From NCBI GenBank assembly GCA_029210045.1, contig JARGNX010000007.1, forward strand, positions 109,455 to 173,454: DNA of 64,000 nt. Reading direction: 5' to 3'. Origin of the DNA: Coxiellaceae bacterium. Lineage in GTDB: Bacteria; Pseudomonadota; Gammaproteobacteria; Coxiellales; Coxiellaceae. The position numbers and the translations under genes are program-made. Shown here piece by piece: positions 44,779 to 54,283 of the stretch (positions are counted from its first letter, which is position 1; each line of letters opens with the position of its first letter). Under the pieces are notes generated by a model, which saw only the letters and a program-made list of their open reading frames with translations, was not told the DNA's origin and searched no databases.

Positions 44779-45734
44779 AGCCGTAGAAATTTTGGTACCA
44801 GTTGGCGACTCTCGTAAACATTCTCATGGCCTTTAATCATTAAGGTGATGCAGTCATAGCTGCTAAATCGACGGTGTTTTAGATCATTACGTATAGCATC
44901 AATGCAGTTTGTTTGGTCTTCTGATACTGAGTAGATTTTTAAGTATTCATCCCATAGTTGGTCTATAAGATTAAGCACATGACAGCTGCGTTGAGCTTGA
45001 ATCTCAGATGGCTTGCTGTGTCGTATTTCTGTTTGAAATAGGTTGCTCGTGGTTCCCTCGCGAATTCTAAATGTAACTTTACTAGCGGGTCCGTGCGCTT
45101 CCATTTTTGATTTGGGGATTAAGCGGGAAATGTTATTTTGGCAGTCAGTAATGGCTGATTGATCAGATGCGGGGAGTTGTAAGGCGCGATCATAAGCGGC
45201 TATTACCTTATCCCTGTCAGGGAATGCTGCGGTAGTTTTTCTGCCGGATATTTCAACAACTATAAACGATCGTCGTGCGGTGATATCTGATCTTAAGTTG
45301 AGGCTTAGCAAGGCAGTTTGTAGGTATTCGGCAGCTGATAATGTTTTCCGGTTTTTTTTGTAAGCACCATAGCAGCTTATTAGGCTGATTTGTATTGCCG
45401 GTTTTCCGCTAGATCCTAGGTGGTGTTTATTGGTCAACAAAGCAATCAGGCTGGCAATATCATAGAGTGAGACCGCTCTATATTCTTCATCATATAGCTT
45501 GCTGTTTCCGTGGTGTGTTCCGTGCCCTAATATGGCGATTTCATGCTCTGCACTGGATACTAACTGTTTAAAGCTTTGGGGGATTGCTAGTGGGTCTGAA
45601 GTATCGATGATGAGTACTTGGCAGTCTGATTTTTCACGACCAGGCTTGCTGCACCATTTTTCTTGGAGTCGTTTGGCTCTTAATTGCTGCATTGGTTGAT
45701 TACCAATACATAAAATGAGGCGTTTTTCTCGCAT
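44658..45734 (-). CDS. Putative clan CD cysteine protease, PmrA-type promoter, putative effector
   Basis: A 358-residue soluble protein. Residues 35-125 have the pattern of caspase-like (clan CD) peptidases, in particular the C80 family of toxin-processing proteases. A strand EIAILGHG ends in H71, and a second strand IQISLISC ends in C121, followed by YGAYKKN. The DTSDP segment after the first strand also fits the fold. The C-terminal 230 residues match nothing known to me. It has no signal peptide, and a PmrA-type box plus TATAAT lies 41-73 bp upstream, so a secreted effector protease is the best guess. The 3' end overlaps the convergent hydrolase gene by 121 bp. The dyad is seen; the activity is inferred. 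Confidence 0.68.
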   Translation of the reverse strand: MREKRLILCIGNQPMQQLRAKRLQEKWCSKPGREKSDCQVLIIDTSDPLAIPQSFKQLVSSAEHEIAILGHGTHHGNSKLYDEEYRAVSLYDIASLIALLTNKHHLGSSGKPAIQISLISCYGAYKKNRKTLSAAEYLQTALLSLNLRSDITARRSFIVVEISGRKTTAAFPDRDKVIAAYDRALQLPASDQSAITDCQNNISRLIPKSKMEAHGPASKVTFRIREGTTSNLFQTEIRHSKPSEIQAQRSCHVLNLIDQLWDEYLKIYSVSEDQTNCIDAIRNDLKHRRFSSYDCITLMIKGHENVYESRQLVPKFLRLYDSFPSVLSNLTKQVSELMELVERRPSRDALITCPDSFK

Positions 45735-45774
45735 ATGGTTACATCATTATTAATTTATATTTTAGTATTCTAGT

Positions 45775-45807
45775 ATTATAGTGTGCCGATATTAAGGGGA
45801 GATTAAA
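45775..45807 (-). promoter_or_regulatory. PmrA-type box and -10 for the protease-like gene
   Basis: Read on the minus strand: TTTAAT, five bases, CTTAAT (45791-45807), ten bases, then TATAAT (45775-45780). A perfect -10 and both half-sites intact, with the standard spacing. Confidence 0.78.
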
Positions 45808-45880
45808 TGTTAGATTTCATCGGCGTTGCCGTATAACCAATTGATAAAAATTGTATTATAACTGTTAGGGCAAAGAAAAT

Positions 45881-45909
45881 TGTCATACCGGCCCCGAGCC
45901 GGTATGACA
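45881..45909. repeat. Dispersed palindrome, variant centre
   Basis: TGTCATACCGGC and GCCGGTATGACA are perfect inverted copies around CCCGA, 8 bp after the pilin stop on the minus strand. Likely the pilin terminator. Confidence 0.72.
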
Positions 45910-45916
45910 GACCTGC

Positions 45917-46396
45917 TTACTCTTCACCACTATTATTAGGTGTACATTCTGTTTCAACAGCAAGGTGTTCGGCACTAAAATAGGTGACGCCACAATTTTC
46001 ATACCCATCCAGGTTGAATGTGATAGAAGCAGGATGACCTGTATGAGTTGTGGTGGTGAAGTTATGCCTCACCTCGCTATGCAGCGCAATTACAATGCCA
46101 CTATTGGTAGGGGTGGGATAGCCGTTCGATACTGTAATCGCTGTACCATCTTTTTTAGTCATAATCGTAGCTGATGCCTTGTTTGCGACACCCATAACTA
46201 CTGCCTTTGCATGCACTAGGTGCGACGCTGAAAGTATCGCGCCCTTTAACGCGGATATAGACGCTTTTCGTGCATCATGAGACAAATCAATGAATTTAGG
46301 AACGGCAAAGGCAGATAATATGCCCAGGATCACAATAACAATAATTAACTCGACTAATGTAAAACCTGACTGTACTTTTAACTTATTAATTTTCAT
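45917..46396 (-). CDS. Type IV pilin-like protein (MshA/PilA-type)
   Basis: A 159-residue prepilin: a short leader ends in G before FTLVELIIVIVILGILSAFAVPKFIDL, the N-methylated helix of type IV pilins with the conserved Glu5. The globular part has two cysteines near the end (YENCGVTYF and TECTPN) that would close the D-region, as in MSHA-type pilins. The ATG at 46396 follows GAGGAAA; an in-frame extension to 46453 is unlikely. It is isolated, with no assembly genes nearby, so secretion depends on pil genes elsewhere. Confidence 0.88.
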   Translation of the reverse strand: MKINKLKVQSGFTLVELIIVIVILGILSAFAVPKFIDLSHDARKASISALKGAILSASHLVHAKAVVMGVANKASATIMTKKDGTAITVSNGYPTPTNSGIVIALHSEVRHNFTTTTHTGHPASITFNLDGYENCGVTYFSAEHLAVETECTPNNSGEE

Positions 46397-46585
46397 AACT
46401 TTTCCTCGTCTTATTATACAAAACAATCTCAGACGCATATAAAAGTCATTCATTAACTAATAGTGCATAATACCATATTTCTATATACTTAGCAACCTGG
46501 AATGTACATTATCAGGATTGCGGCCGATCACCCTGAGGAGGTCACGTAGTGACCGTCTCGAAGGGTGGGTAGGTGCTCGGGGGGG

Positions 46586-48364
46586 TTATGCTTTTTTGAC
46601 AGGCTTTAATCGAATACCCAAATCATTCAATTGCTGTTCACTGACTGCAGAGGGTGCGTTAGTCAGCGGACAGTGAACGCTTTGTGTTTTTGGAAATGCA
46701 ATCACATCACGAATCGAATCACTACCCGTCATTAACATGGCAACGCGGTCAATGCCTAAAGCAATACCCGCTAATGGAGGGCAACCGAATTGCAGTGCAT
46801 TTAGTAAGTGACCAAATTTGTCGTTGGCTTCTTCTGCATCAATGCCGAGTATTTCAAGTGCGGTAAGCTGTAAGTCATAATTATGAATACGAACAGAACC
46901 ACCGCCGATTTCAAAACCATTAAGTACGATATCGTAGGCGCGCGATAAGGTTTTGGTTGGCGCGGCTTTTAACGCTTCGGGATCTGATTGCTGAGGAGCA
47001 GTGAATGGGTGATGTAATGGTTCTAAACCATTATCACCTTGTTCGTACATAGGGAAGTCGGTGACCCATAAGATTTCCCAGTCAGAGCTATACAAACTTA
47101 AGTCGGCGCCGATCTTGCAGCGTAAAGCACCCATGGCTTCATTGACGATTTTGGTTTTATCAGCGCCAAAGAATAAAATGTCTCCGGTTTGTGCGCCAGT
47201 GCGTTCGAATAATTGCTTGATGATGTCGTCTGTTAGAAACTTAACGATAGGTGATTGGCAGCCTTCAATGCCTTTGCTGGCATCATTCACTTTGATATAG
47301 GCCAAGCCTTTGGCGCCATAAATACCGACAAAGTTGCCATAGTCATCAATTTGTTTTCGTGTTAATAATGAATTGCCATTCGGTAAACGTAGCACAGCTA
47401 CACGGCCATCTTCATCTTTAGCTGGACCACTAAATACTTTAAATTCTACGTCCTTTACAATATCGCCAATCTCAACCAGTTCCAGTGGAATACGCAAGTC
47501 AGGTTTATCAGAGCCATAACGTTGCATAGCTTCGGCATAAGGGATGCGTTTAAACGTATCCGGTAGTGTGACACCGAGTACTTGCTGGAACAATTGCTGC
47601 ATCATGTTTTCCATGAGCTGCATAACATCATCCTCATCAACGAATGACATCTCTATATCGAGTTGCGTAAATTCAGGTTGGCGATCGGCACGTAAGTCTT
47701 CATCACGAAAACATTTAACGATTTGATAGTATTTTTCAAAACCCGATACCATCAATAATTCTTTAAAAATTTGTGGTGATTGCGGTAAGGCAAAAAACTT
47801 ACCTTGATTAGTGCGGCTTGGGATTAAATAGTCGCGAGCACCTTCAGGTGTGGCTTTGGTTAAGCACGGTGTTTCAATGTCTAGGAATTCTTGATCATCA
47901 AGAAAGTTACGCATGGCGCGTACAATGGTGGCGCGCGTTTTAATACGTCTGGCCATTTCGGGGCGACGTAAGTCTAAGTAGCGGTATTTTAAGCGCGTAT
48001 CTTCGTTCGCTTCTTTATATTCATCGATATTAAACGGCAGTGGGTTGGCGCGATTGAGTATCGTTAGCTCATGAGCCACCAGTTCGACTTCGCCACTGGC
48101 GAGGTCTGGATTTACCGTACCCTCTGGGCGATGACGCAATTTACCGGTGACATGGATAACAAATTCATTACGGCATTCATGCGCGTTTTTGAACGTTTCG
48201 GACATTTCAGGGTCGCAAACCACTTGTACCATGGAGTCACGGTCACGCAAATCGATAAAGATCAAACCACCATGATCACGACGACGATGTACCCATCCGG
48301 CAAGTGAAAGTGTTTGATCGATCAGTGAAGTATTGATTTCACGGCATAAATGACTGCGTAACAT
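46586..48364 (-). CDS. aspS: Aspartyl-tRNA synthetase
   Basis: Class IIb synthetase of 592 residues that charges tRNA-Asp. It has the N-terminal OB fold ([21 protein letters not shown]), motif 2 [19 protein letters not shown], the bacterial GAD insertion domain in the middle (about 290-415) and motif 3 [13 protein letters not shown] near the C-terminus. This is the bacterial-type enzyme. Since asnS is also present, it need not act on tRNA-Asn. Confidence 0.98.
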   Translation of the reverse strand: MLRSHLCREINTSLIDQTLSLAGWVHRRRDHGGLIFIDLRDRDSMVQVVCDPEMSETFKNAHECRNEFVIHVTGKLRHRPEGTVNPDLASGEVELVAHELTILNRANPLPFNIDEYKEANEDTRLKYRYLDLRRPEMARRIKTRATIVRAMRNFLDDQEFLDIETPCLTKATPEGARDYLIPSRTNQGKFFALPQSPQIFKELLMVSGFEKYYQIVKCFRDEDLRADRQPEFTQLDIEMSFVDEDDVMQLMENMMQQLFQQVLGVTLPDTFKRIPYAEAMQRYGSDKPDLRIPLELVEIGDIVKDVEFKVFSGPAKDEDGRVAVLRLPNGNSLLTRKQIDDYGNFVGIYGAKGLAYIKVNDASKGIEGCQSPIVKFLTDDIIKQLFERTGAQTGDILFFGADKTKIVNEAMGALRCKIGADLSLYSSDWEILWVTDFPMYEQGDNGLEPLHHPFTAPQQSDPEALKAAPTKTLSRAYDIVLNGFEIGGGSVRIHNYDLQLTALEILGIDAEEANDKFGHLLNALQFGCPPLAGIALGIDRVAMLMTGSDSIRDVIAFPKTQSVHCPLTNAPSAVSEQQLNDLGIRLKPVKKA

Positions 48365-48517
48365 ATTGATATATTCCTAATAATTGCTGTTCTAAAACTC
48401 AACTGGCAAGTCTAACGGGTGTTCACCGGATGTGCAACTTTTTCCTGTTTTATGATACAATGCTCGAATATTTTAAAGGTATTGTTACAGGTATATTAGT
48501 TATATAGGATAGGAATT

Positions 48518-49924
48518 ATGGTGAAGTTATATAGGTGGTTTTTATTGTTATTGGTTTGGTTGATTCCGGCATTGAGTATGGCCGTGACCTTATGTGTGCC
48601 ACCTCAACCGGGTGATGATTATTCCCAAGTACCGACCTGTTATCCCGCTCAAAAAGCGCCTGCTAATATGACGCCACCTATTGTTGCTATCTTGCAGCCT
48701 GCTTTAGAGCAAGACGATGATTTGGCTTATATGAAGTCGACTAACTACCGTTATTTTGATTTACCTGCTAATCAAGCTTATCGTTACACGCTATACGGTG
48801 ACAATCCTAATAAACCAATTATGGTTGATATGACACCCATTATGCAAGACGGCAAAGCAGCACTGCAGTTTTCAGTTGAAGGCAAACAAGCAGTAGCATT
48901 ATTGCAACAACATAAGACAACTGCCGAGGATACTAACAGTTGTAAAATTGATCTTAAAAAGCAACAAGCCACCTGCGATTCATTTGTGGATTTTGCAAAA
49001 AAGATAGCGCCTATCGTGAAGCTGTTGAATAAGGAATATTATTCAACGGTTGAAGCGTGGGCAACGATTAATCCGTCATTGGTAGAGTTAAAAGTTAATA
49101 AAGACCAACAGCCGTATTTGTCTATCCGTTATGGTAGTGTTTGTACTGGTACGTTAGTCAGTGATAAGCAAGTATTAACAGCTGCTCACTGTATGTTGGA
49201 TTTATCAGCTAAGCCAAGCGTAGCAATTGACCCATCTGCATTGCATGATATAGCGGTGATTGGTAGCAATTGGCAAACCAGTGATAAAGTCTACCCAGTT
49301 GATGCAAGCAAGGTTAACTTAACGGATACGATTGCGCCGGGTTATTTACCTAACATGGATGAAAGCAAGGATTTTGCTATTGTACCTCTACTGCAGTCGG
49401 TTACAGCGGTAACACCAGCATCGATATCGGCCGAAGCAGCTGGTTCAAACACAACCTATGTGGCGGGTTTCGGTATGACAGAACCGTTACGCGGTAATCC
49501 ATTACCAACTGATGCTACTACGTTAGCTGATGTTACTTCGGTTGATTTGCTATATGGTCAAAATACTTTAATGCAAAATTCAGTGTGCAAAACCAATTAC
49601 GGTAAAGCTAATTTTTCCACTGAAGAAGCGGGTTTTAATGATTTATTATGTGCAGGCGATAGCAGTGAGGTGGCTTTTTGCGCTGGCGACAGTGGTGGAC
49701 CATTATTTGCTACTAGTGATGAAAGCTGGAATAACAGCACTCAATTCACGTTATACGGCGTAGTGAGTGGTAAGGCCGCACAGTGCCAAAATGAAGCAAA
49801 GCTGGCTAAACCCGCAAAGGGTTGGGTTAATATTCCAGGTTTATATGCCTCCGTTCAACCACTTTGTCAGTCTGCGTGGTTTAAACAGCATGGTTTGAGT
49901 TGCACCCCGGGCCCGAATGAATAA
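48518..49924 (+). CDS. Exported trypsin-like serine protease (S1 fold)
   Basis: A 468-residue protein with a signal peptide (cleavage near residue 22, after SMA). A 170-residue N-terminal domain of unknown type precedes the protease domain. The triad is H224 in LTAAHC, D285 in DFAIVPL and S392 in GDSGGPLF. Six or more cysteines suggest disulfides as in secreted trypsin-like enzymes. It should act in the periplasm or outside the cell, with the N-terminal region as a possible propeptide. An extended -10 (TGATACAAT, TACAAT at 48456-48461) lies upstream. It ends 3 bp from the stop of a convergent coiled-coil gene. Confidence 0.88.
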   Translation: MVKLYRWFLLLLVWLIPALSMAVTLCVPPQPGDDYSQVPTCYPAQKAPANMTPPIVAILQPALEQDDDLAYMKSTNYRYFDLPANQAYRYTLYGDNPNKPIMVDMTPIMQDGKAALQFSVEGKQAVALLQQHKTTAEDTNSCKIDLKKQQATCDSFVDFAKKIAPIVKLLNKEYYSTVEAWATINPSLVELKVNKDQQPYLSIRYGSVCTGTLVSDKQVLTAAHCMLDLSAKPSVAIDPSALHDIAVIGSNWQTSDKVYPVDASKVNLTDTIAPGYLPNMDESKDFAIVPLLQSVTAVTPASISAEAAGSNTTYVAGFGMTEPLRGNPLPTDATTLADVTSVDLLYGQNTLMQNSVCKTNYGKANFSTEEAGFNDLLCAGDSSEVAFCAGDSGGPLFATSDESWNNSTQFTLYGVVSGKAAQCQNEAKLAKPAKGWVNIPGLYASVQPLCQSAWFKQHGLSCTPGPNE

Positions 49925-49927
49925 CTG

Positions 49928-50425
49928 TTATCGAGGGTAGGCTTGTCCCTCTGCTGAGTCGCTAAGCGCGTCATCGAAATTAAAATTAAATGAATCTGCG
50001 TCAGGCGTCATGCCACGTGTTGGTTCAGCTGGTGTTGGCGCTGCTTCTCCAGCCGTAGTTCCAGTAATGCGTGTAACGGTCATGCGGGGTGGTGCCACCC
50101 GTCGTCGAAAAATTCTTGGTGTTTTTGCTGTTACTTTATCAGGCTCTGGTATGGTTAATAGAATGCTGTTGGTATAATTAAGCGCCTCTTTAAAAACTTT
50201 AAGTGAAAGGTCAGCTGTAGCAATAGGGGTGTATTGATTGTCCTGAAGCCTCCGCTTGATTTTGCTCAGCTCAATTGTGACTGCTTTAAATAGTTTAGGG
50301 TTATGCGCTTTAATAAGACCTAGATTTTTTCCTATTTGGCTCCTTAGTGCGCTTATGGTTTCTGCATTATGTTTTAACTGGGCTTGTAGTCTGGACCTTT
50401 CGGCTTCTAGATTAACTCTACTCAC
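49928..50425 (-). CDS. Coiled-coil protein under a PmrA-type promoter, putative effector
   Basis: A 165-residue protein. The first 60 residues are a strongly heptad-like helix (LEAERSRLQAQLKHNAETISALRS), followed by a basic patch (RIFRRRVAPPRM) and a Thr/Pro/Ala-rich, then acidic tail (DSFNFNFDDALSDSAEG). No domain recognised. GTG at 50425 follows AAGG at about eight bases and gives MSRVNLEAE; a GTG three codons upstream (50434) is also in frame. The acidic, small-residue C-terminus and the upstream PmrA-type promoter fit a Dot/Icm substrate. Confidence 0.66.
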   Translation of the reverse strand: MSRVNLEAERSRLQAQLKHNAETISALRSQIGKNLGLIKAHNPKLFKAVTIELSKIKRRLQDNQYTPIATADLSLKVFKEALNYTNSILLTIPEPDKVTAKTPRIFRRRVAPPRMTVTRITGTTAGEAAPTPAEPTRGMTPDADSFNFNFDDALSDSAEGQAYPR

Positions 50426-50458
50426 ATTATTCACCTTGAATGAAATATATAGAGCTGG

Positions 50459-50491
50459 ATGATACTGTGTTAGTATTAATTTAATATTAAA
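50459..50491 (-). promoter_or_regulatory. PmrA-type box and -10 for the coiled-coil gene at 50425
   Basis: Read on the minus strand: TTTAAT (50486-50491), five bases, ATTAAT (50475-50480), ten bases, TATCAT (50459-50464). The surrounding sequence is AT-rich, so this copy is less striking than the others, but the spacing is exact. Confidence 0.58.
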
Positions 50492-50637
50492 TTAAACAAT
50501 ATAAATCTTATCGATATTATCACTACATGGTATTTTAATTAGTGAAAGTTTTTCTATATTTCACATCGATAGTTGCTGGCTGTAAGGGTAATTTGAAGCT
50601 TCAATATATGTAATCATTATTTTTACTGTATGATATA

Positions 50638-51495
50638 ATGACACAAACGGAGTGGTCAATGCTTGAACGATTAAAGGAATATACACTGTGGCAATGGCTT
50701 TGCTATTTTTTTAGACGTTTATTTGAAACAGGCTTGACCTATCGTGCCGCTTCATTGGTATATGCCACGCTATTAAGCTTGGTGCCACTGATGATAGTTA
50801 CCGTGACAGTATTATCATTTTTTCCACATTTCCAGCATGTCGCTGATCAAATTGAAACCTTTGTGTTCCGCACTTTCGTCACAGGTGCTGCCAGTGGTAT
50901 CGTTAAAGCGCTTGATGGTTTTGTTAGGAACGTTAATAAATTATCATGGGTCAATATCAGTTTCCTGTTTTTTGTTTGCATGCTGATGATCCACAATATG
51001 CGCGCCGCATATAATACCATCTGGGGTATACGTGATGGCCGGAATTATTTTTTATTGATGTTGGTCTACCTAGTCATTATTTTGGTGGCACCGCCAGTAA
51101 CCGCGGCGTTGATTGTTGGTGGGGCTTACATCGCTGCTTTGCCTTATGTGCATACGTTTACTGATCATGTGTTACTAAAAACAGCATCGATTCGAATGAT
51201 TCCATGGATCATAACGTTTTTGGTATTTTGGTTGTTGAATGTGATTTTACCAGCCTGCAAAGTGAATTGGCGTGCAGCCGGTGTGGGTGCGATGGTAACG
51301 ACCATTTTGTTCGAACTGCTTAAGTACGGATTTACCGCGTATTTGAAAATGAGACCGACATATACACTTTTATATGGTGCGCTAGCTGCAATTCCTCTAT
51401 TTCTTATATGGTTATATCTTTCCTGGATTCTTGTGTTGCTAGGCGCTATGATTGCGAACATATTGACGAACGGTGTACCAAAAAGTACGAAATGA
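50638..51495 (+). CDS. yihY: YihY/BrkB-family inner membrane protein
   Basis: A 285-residue membrane protein with six hydrophobic segments and the family marks RAASLVYATLLSLVPLM near residue 37, the central WVNISFLFF region and the C-terminal YGALAAIPLFLIWLYLSWILVLLGA. Once labelled ribonuclease BN, the family's true role is unresolved. The stop overlaps the start of the L,D-transpeptidase gene (ATGA), so the two are translationally coupled, which hints at a cell-envelope role. Confidence 0.92.
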   Translation: MTQTEWSMLERLKEYTLWQWLCYFFRRLFETGLTYRAASLVYATLLSLVPLMIVTVTVLSFFPHFQHVADQIETFVFRTFVTGAASGIVKALDGFVRNVNKLSWVNISFLFFVCMLMIHNMRAAYNTIWGIRDGRNYFLLMLVYLVIILVAPPVTAALIVGGAYIAALPYVHTFTDHVLLKTASIRMIPWIITFLVFWLLNVILPACKVNWRAAGVGAMVTTILFELLKYGFTAYLKMRPTYTLLYGALAAIPLFLIWLYLSWILVLLGAMIANILTNGVPKSTK

Positions 51496-52409
51496 TGAAA
51501 ATAACTAAAACGATCATAATGACACTATTTAGCTTGCTGCTGGCGCAGACCAGTTGGGCATTGGTGTTTCCAAAACCGCTACCTAAGGTGGATGTGATTG
51601 GGGCAATTAAGTTCGTTAAGGTGAAGGCGGGTGATGATTTATATTCGTTAGCGCATAAGTATGATGTCGGCTTTTATGAAATGGTAGAGTCGAATCCTGG
51701 CGTTGATCCGGATCGCCCGAAACGAAATACCATTGTATTTGTTCCGAGTCGTTATGTGTTACCCAACGTGCCACATAAAGGCATCATTATTAATATTGCA
51801 GAAATGCGTTTATATTATTTTCCCAAGCATCAAAATCACGTGTATACCTTTCCCATTGGCGTTGGTGAAATGAATTGGAGTACGCCATTAGGTAAGTTGC
51901 GTATCATCCAGAAAATTAAGAACCCATCGTGGCATGTGCCAAAGAGTATTTATGAGTTTCGTAAAAAGCACGGTGATCCGGTGCCGCGCGTGGTAAAGCC
52001 AGGGCCTAAAAATCCTTTGGGTGCGTTTGCTATGCGTTTATCTAATCCCAGTTATTTGATTCATGGTACTGATGAGCCTGCAGGCGTTGGTCAGCGTAGT
52101 AGTGCGGGCTGTATTCGCATGTACCCCAAAGATATTAAAAAACTATTTTCGATGGTGCCGGTGGGCACATCAGTGAATATCGTTAATCAACCTTATAAAC
52201 TAGGTCGAGAAAACGATAAGTTGGTGTTGGAGGCGCACCAACCGTTTAAAGAAGACAAACCAAAGTATCCATCTGATGGAGGCTTTGTGTTGACGATGCT
52301 GAAGTCGTTCGCGACTGACAAATTTGTTGAATGGAACCTGCCCCTTGCCAAACAAGCAGCATTAGCCCAAACCGGCTTGCCCGCTGTGATCGGCGATTTT
52401 ACGGACTAA
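51492..52409 (+). CDS. L,D-transpeptidase with LysM-like domain (YkuD/ErfK type)
   Basis: Periplasmic enzyme of 305 residues that forms 3-3 peptidoglycan cross-links or attaches proteins to peptidoglycan. The signal peptide ends near residue 23 (TSWA). A LysM-like segment (FVKVKAGDDLYSLAHKYDVG to VFVPS) spans 41-86. The YkuD domain follows, with H191 in LIHGTDEPAGVG and nucleophile C207 in SSAGCIRM. All catalytic residues are present. It starts within the yihY stop codon region, with the four-base ATGA overlap. Confidence 0.94.
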   Translation: MMKITKTIIMTLFSLLLAQTSWALVFPKPLPKVDVIGAIKFVKVKAGDDLYSLAHKYDVGFYEMVESNPGVDPDRPKRNTIVFVPSRYVLPNVPHKGIIINIAEMRLYYFPKHQNHVYTFPIGVGEMNWSTPLGKLRIIQKIKNPSWHVPKSIYEFRKKHGDPVPRVVKPGPKNPLGAFAMRLSNPSYLIHGTDEPAGVGQRSSAGCIRMYPKDIKKLFSMVPVGTSVNIVNQPYKLGRENDKLVLEAHQPFKEDKPKYPSDGGFVLTMLKSFATDKFVEWNLPLAKQAALAQTGLPAVIGDFTD

Positions 52410-52489
52410 AGTGAAGGACTAAGAGAAGAACGCCATGCTTGTGGAGACGAGTATGTGCGCGGTTAAGTATATATATTGTGGGAGACGCT

Positions 52490-54208
52490 ATGATAGTTCA
52501 ACGAGAAGTGGGTGACACTGTTGTTGTTGATGTGGCTGAAAAGACGCATGACACGAAATATTACGCTGAATTTAAGCAAGCGGTTCAAGGTACGATGGAT
52601 CACATTGATTCCGGTCGGGGTGTGTCCGATGCCATGATGGTGTTAGCTGTGTTGGCTATTGGCGGTGTGGCTTCATACCAAAGTTTGAGCTTTGCTAAAA
52701 GTTTCGTGGCGCGTGTGTTAGGGCCTGATGAAGCAAATGCTCCTGCGTTGTTGCAAGACTGGTTGCCTTTGACATCTGGTGTGTCGGCTTATACGGCGAA
52801 TGCTGCTATTCCCGTGATTTCATCGGATGTTGCATTAATTACAACAGCTAATATCTTGGCTTGTTTGCTCAGTGGCATTGCAAGTATGCTGACTTTGGGA
52901 AGTATTAAAGCTTTAGTTGATGTACGGAAAAAGCATGAGTGGAATGGTGTTACCGCATTTGGTTACTCGCTCTTGGTATTGGGTTTGTCTATTGCTGGTT
53001 CCGTAGCAAATACAGAAGCGGCGCATGATTCTGTTAAGCAAAACTCTTTTGTATGGATGTTGGCAGTCACGGTTTGCAGCGCTATCGTGCAATTATTGCA
53101 AAATGCGCGCGCGGTTAAGTTGTTATTGTGTAAAGACACTTCGCATTTAAAAAAATACCGATTAGAGCAGCAAGCTAAGCTATTGCCAGAGGCAGAGCGT
53201 AAGCGAGTGACTGAAGAGAAGTTGCATGCTATGTCGATGGGGCAGCAAACCCTTTTGCCGATGCCTGTTCAGGTGGGCGTGTTAATATTTGGCTTAGTTG
53301 CTTCGGGTTTATATAACTATGCATCAGCTATTCAGCCTATATTAAAGAATAATCCGGATTGGTCACCTGTATGGAAAAACAGTTTGGCTGGTATTAACTT
53401 TTTAGTGAAAACGGTATTGTTAACTCGCGCCACCACGAATCAATCTCGGCGTATTCTAACCTCAAAAAATTGGAATGGCTGGAAAGTAGCTGGTCTTGTT
53501 GGGTTGACGCTATTTGGTATGTTGTCTATCGGTGGTGCTTCTGAGTACCCTAAAAAATACTTGTTTGAAGATGATAAATGCTTTGAGCACTCCATGATGA
53601 GTATGGCGCTTGCAGAAGCGGCGTGCTTGGCACTGAATTTGGGTGATATGTATGATGCAGGAAAAATAATCCTTGGCTTTATGTATAACAAGGTGTTAAT
53701 GCAGTGGATGTTGGGTCGACGACCAGATCCAAAGCAGCGTTATGGAGCAACATTTACTGATCTGATTCATAACAGTATGCAAAAAACCATGGGGCAAGAT
53801 GAGTCGCATTATTTTCATCATCGTGAATATGAGCGCGGGCATGATCACGATGATCATGAGCATGAGATGGTAGCGGTTAGCAGCAAGCCACGTAATGGTT
53901 TCATGACGTCTTGTAATCTTCAGGCTGCTTATCAACCACAAAATATTAATATGGATTTCGTTGCTATGGGTGGTTCTGAATACCATGTTAAAGCAGCTGG
54001 TGAGATGGCATTGGATTCATGGGCGCTGCAAGATCAGTTGAGGACAAGAATTTTTGGTGATATTCGACAGGCCTTGCCTGAAGATATGCCAACAACTGAG
54101 AAAGATGCCGCAGCTCGAAAGGGTGCGGATGAAAAGCTAAATGATCTTTATCAGCAACAACTAGATGAAATCAGTAGTGCTCATTTGAGCCCACGTACTG
54201 CTGCCTAG
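52490..54208 (+). CDS. Large polytopic membrane protein of unknown function
   Basis: A 572-residue protein with about eight or nine hydrophobic segments between residues 45 and 400, without a signal peptide. The C-terminal 160 residues are soluble; they contain a His/Asp/Glu-rich stretch (HHREYERGHDHDDHEHE) that could bind metal ions, and an acidic helical end. I know no transporter family that fits. The ATG at 52490 follows GGGAG; a TTG at 52439 is open. Metal transport and a host-membrane effector are both possible, but neither is demonstrated. Confidence 0.65.
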   Translation: MIVQREVGDTVVVDVAEKTHDTKYYAEFKQAVQGTMDHIDSGRGVSDAMMVLAVLAIGGVASYQSLSFAKSFVARVLGPDEANAPALLQDWLPLTSGVSAYTANAAIPVISSDVALITTANILACLLSGIASMLTLGSIKALVDVRKKHEWNGVTAFGYSLLVLGLSIAGSVANTEAAHDSVKQNSFVWMLAVTVCSAIVQLLQNARAVKLLLCKDTSHLKKYRLEQQAKLLPEAERKRVTEEKLHAMSMGQQTLLPMPVQVGVLIFGLVASGLYNYASAIQPILKNNPDWSPVWKNSLAGINFLVKTVLLTRATTNQSRRILTSKNWNGWKVAGLVGLTLFGMLSIGGASEYPKKYLFEDDKCFEHSMMSMALAEAACLALNLGDMYDAGKIILGFMYNKVLMQWMLGRRPDPKQRYGATFTDLIHNSMQKTMGQDESHYFHHREYERGHDHDDHEHEMVAVSSKPRNGFMTSCNLQAAYQPQNINMDFVAMGGSEYHVKAAGEMALDSWALQDQLRTRIFGDIRQALPEDMPTTEKDAAARKGADEKLNDLYQQQLDEISSAHLSPRTAA

Positions 54209-54259
54209 TCATCCCGCATCCCGGGTCCTTGCCTGGGGCAGGCCCGATGCGGGATCCAG
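54208..54259. repeat. Dispersed palindrome, long form
   Basis: ATCCCGCATC and GATGCGGGAT pair around a GC-rich centre that itself contains CCTTGCCTGGGGCAGG. It lies between the convergent stops at 54208 and 54284, a likely bidirectional terminator. Confidence 0.72.
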
Positions 54260-54283
54260 TTATATTTTTCGTGTGGATGGGTC

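Noticed and set aside
52463-52480. GTTAAG near the start of the polytopic membrane protein
   Set aside because: No second half-site at 11 bp and no -10 at the right distance.
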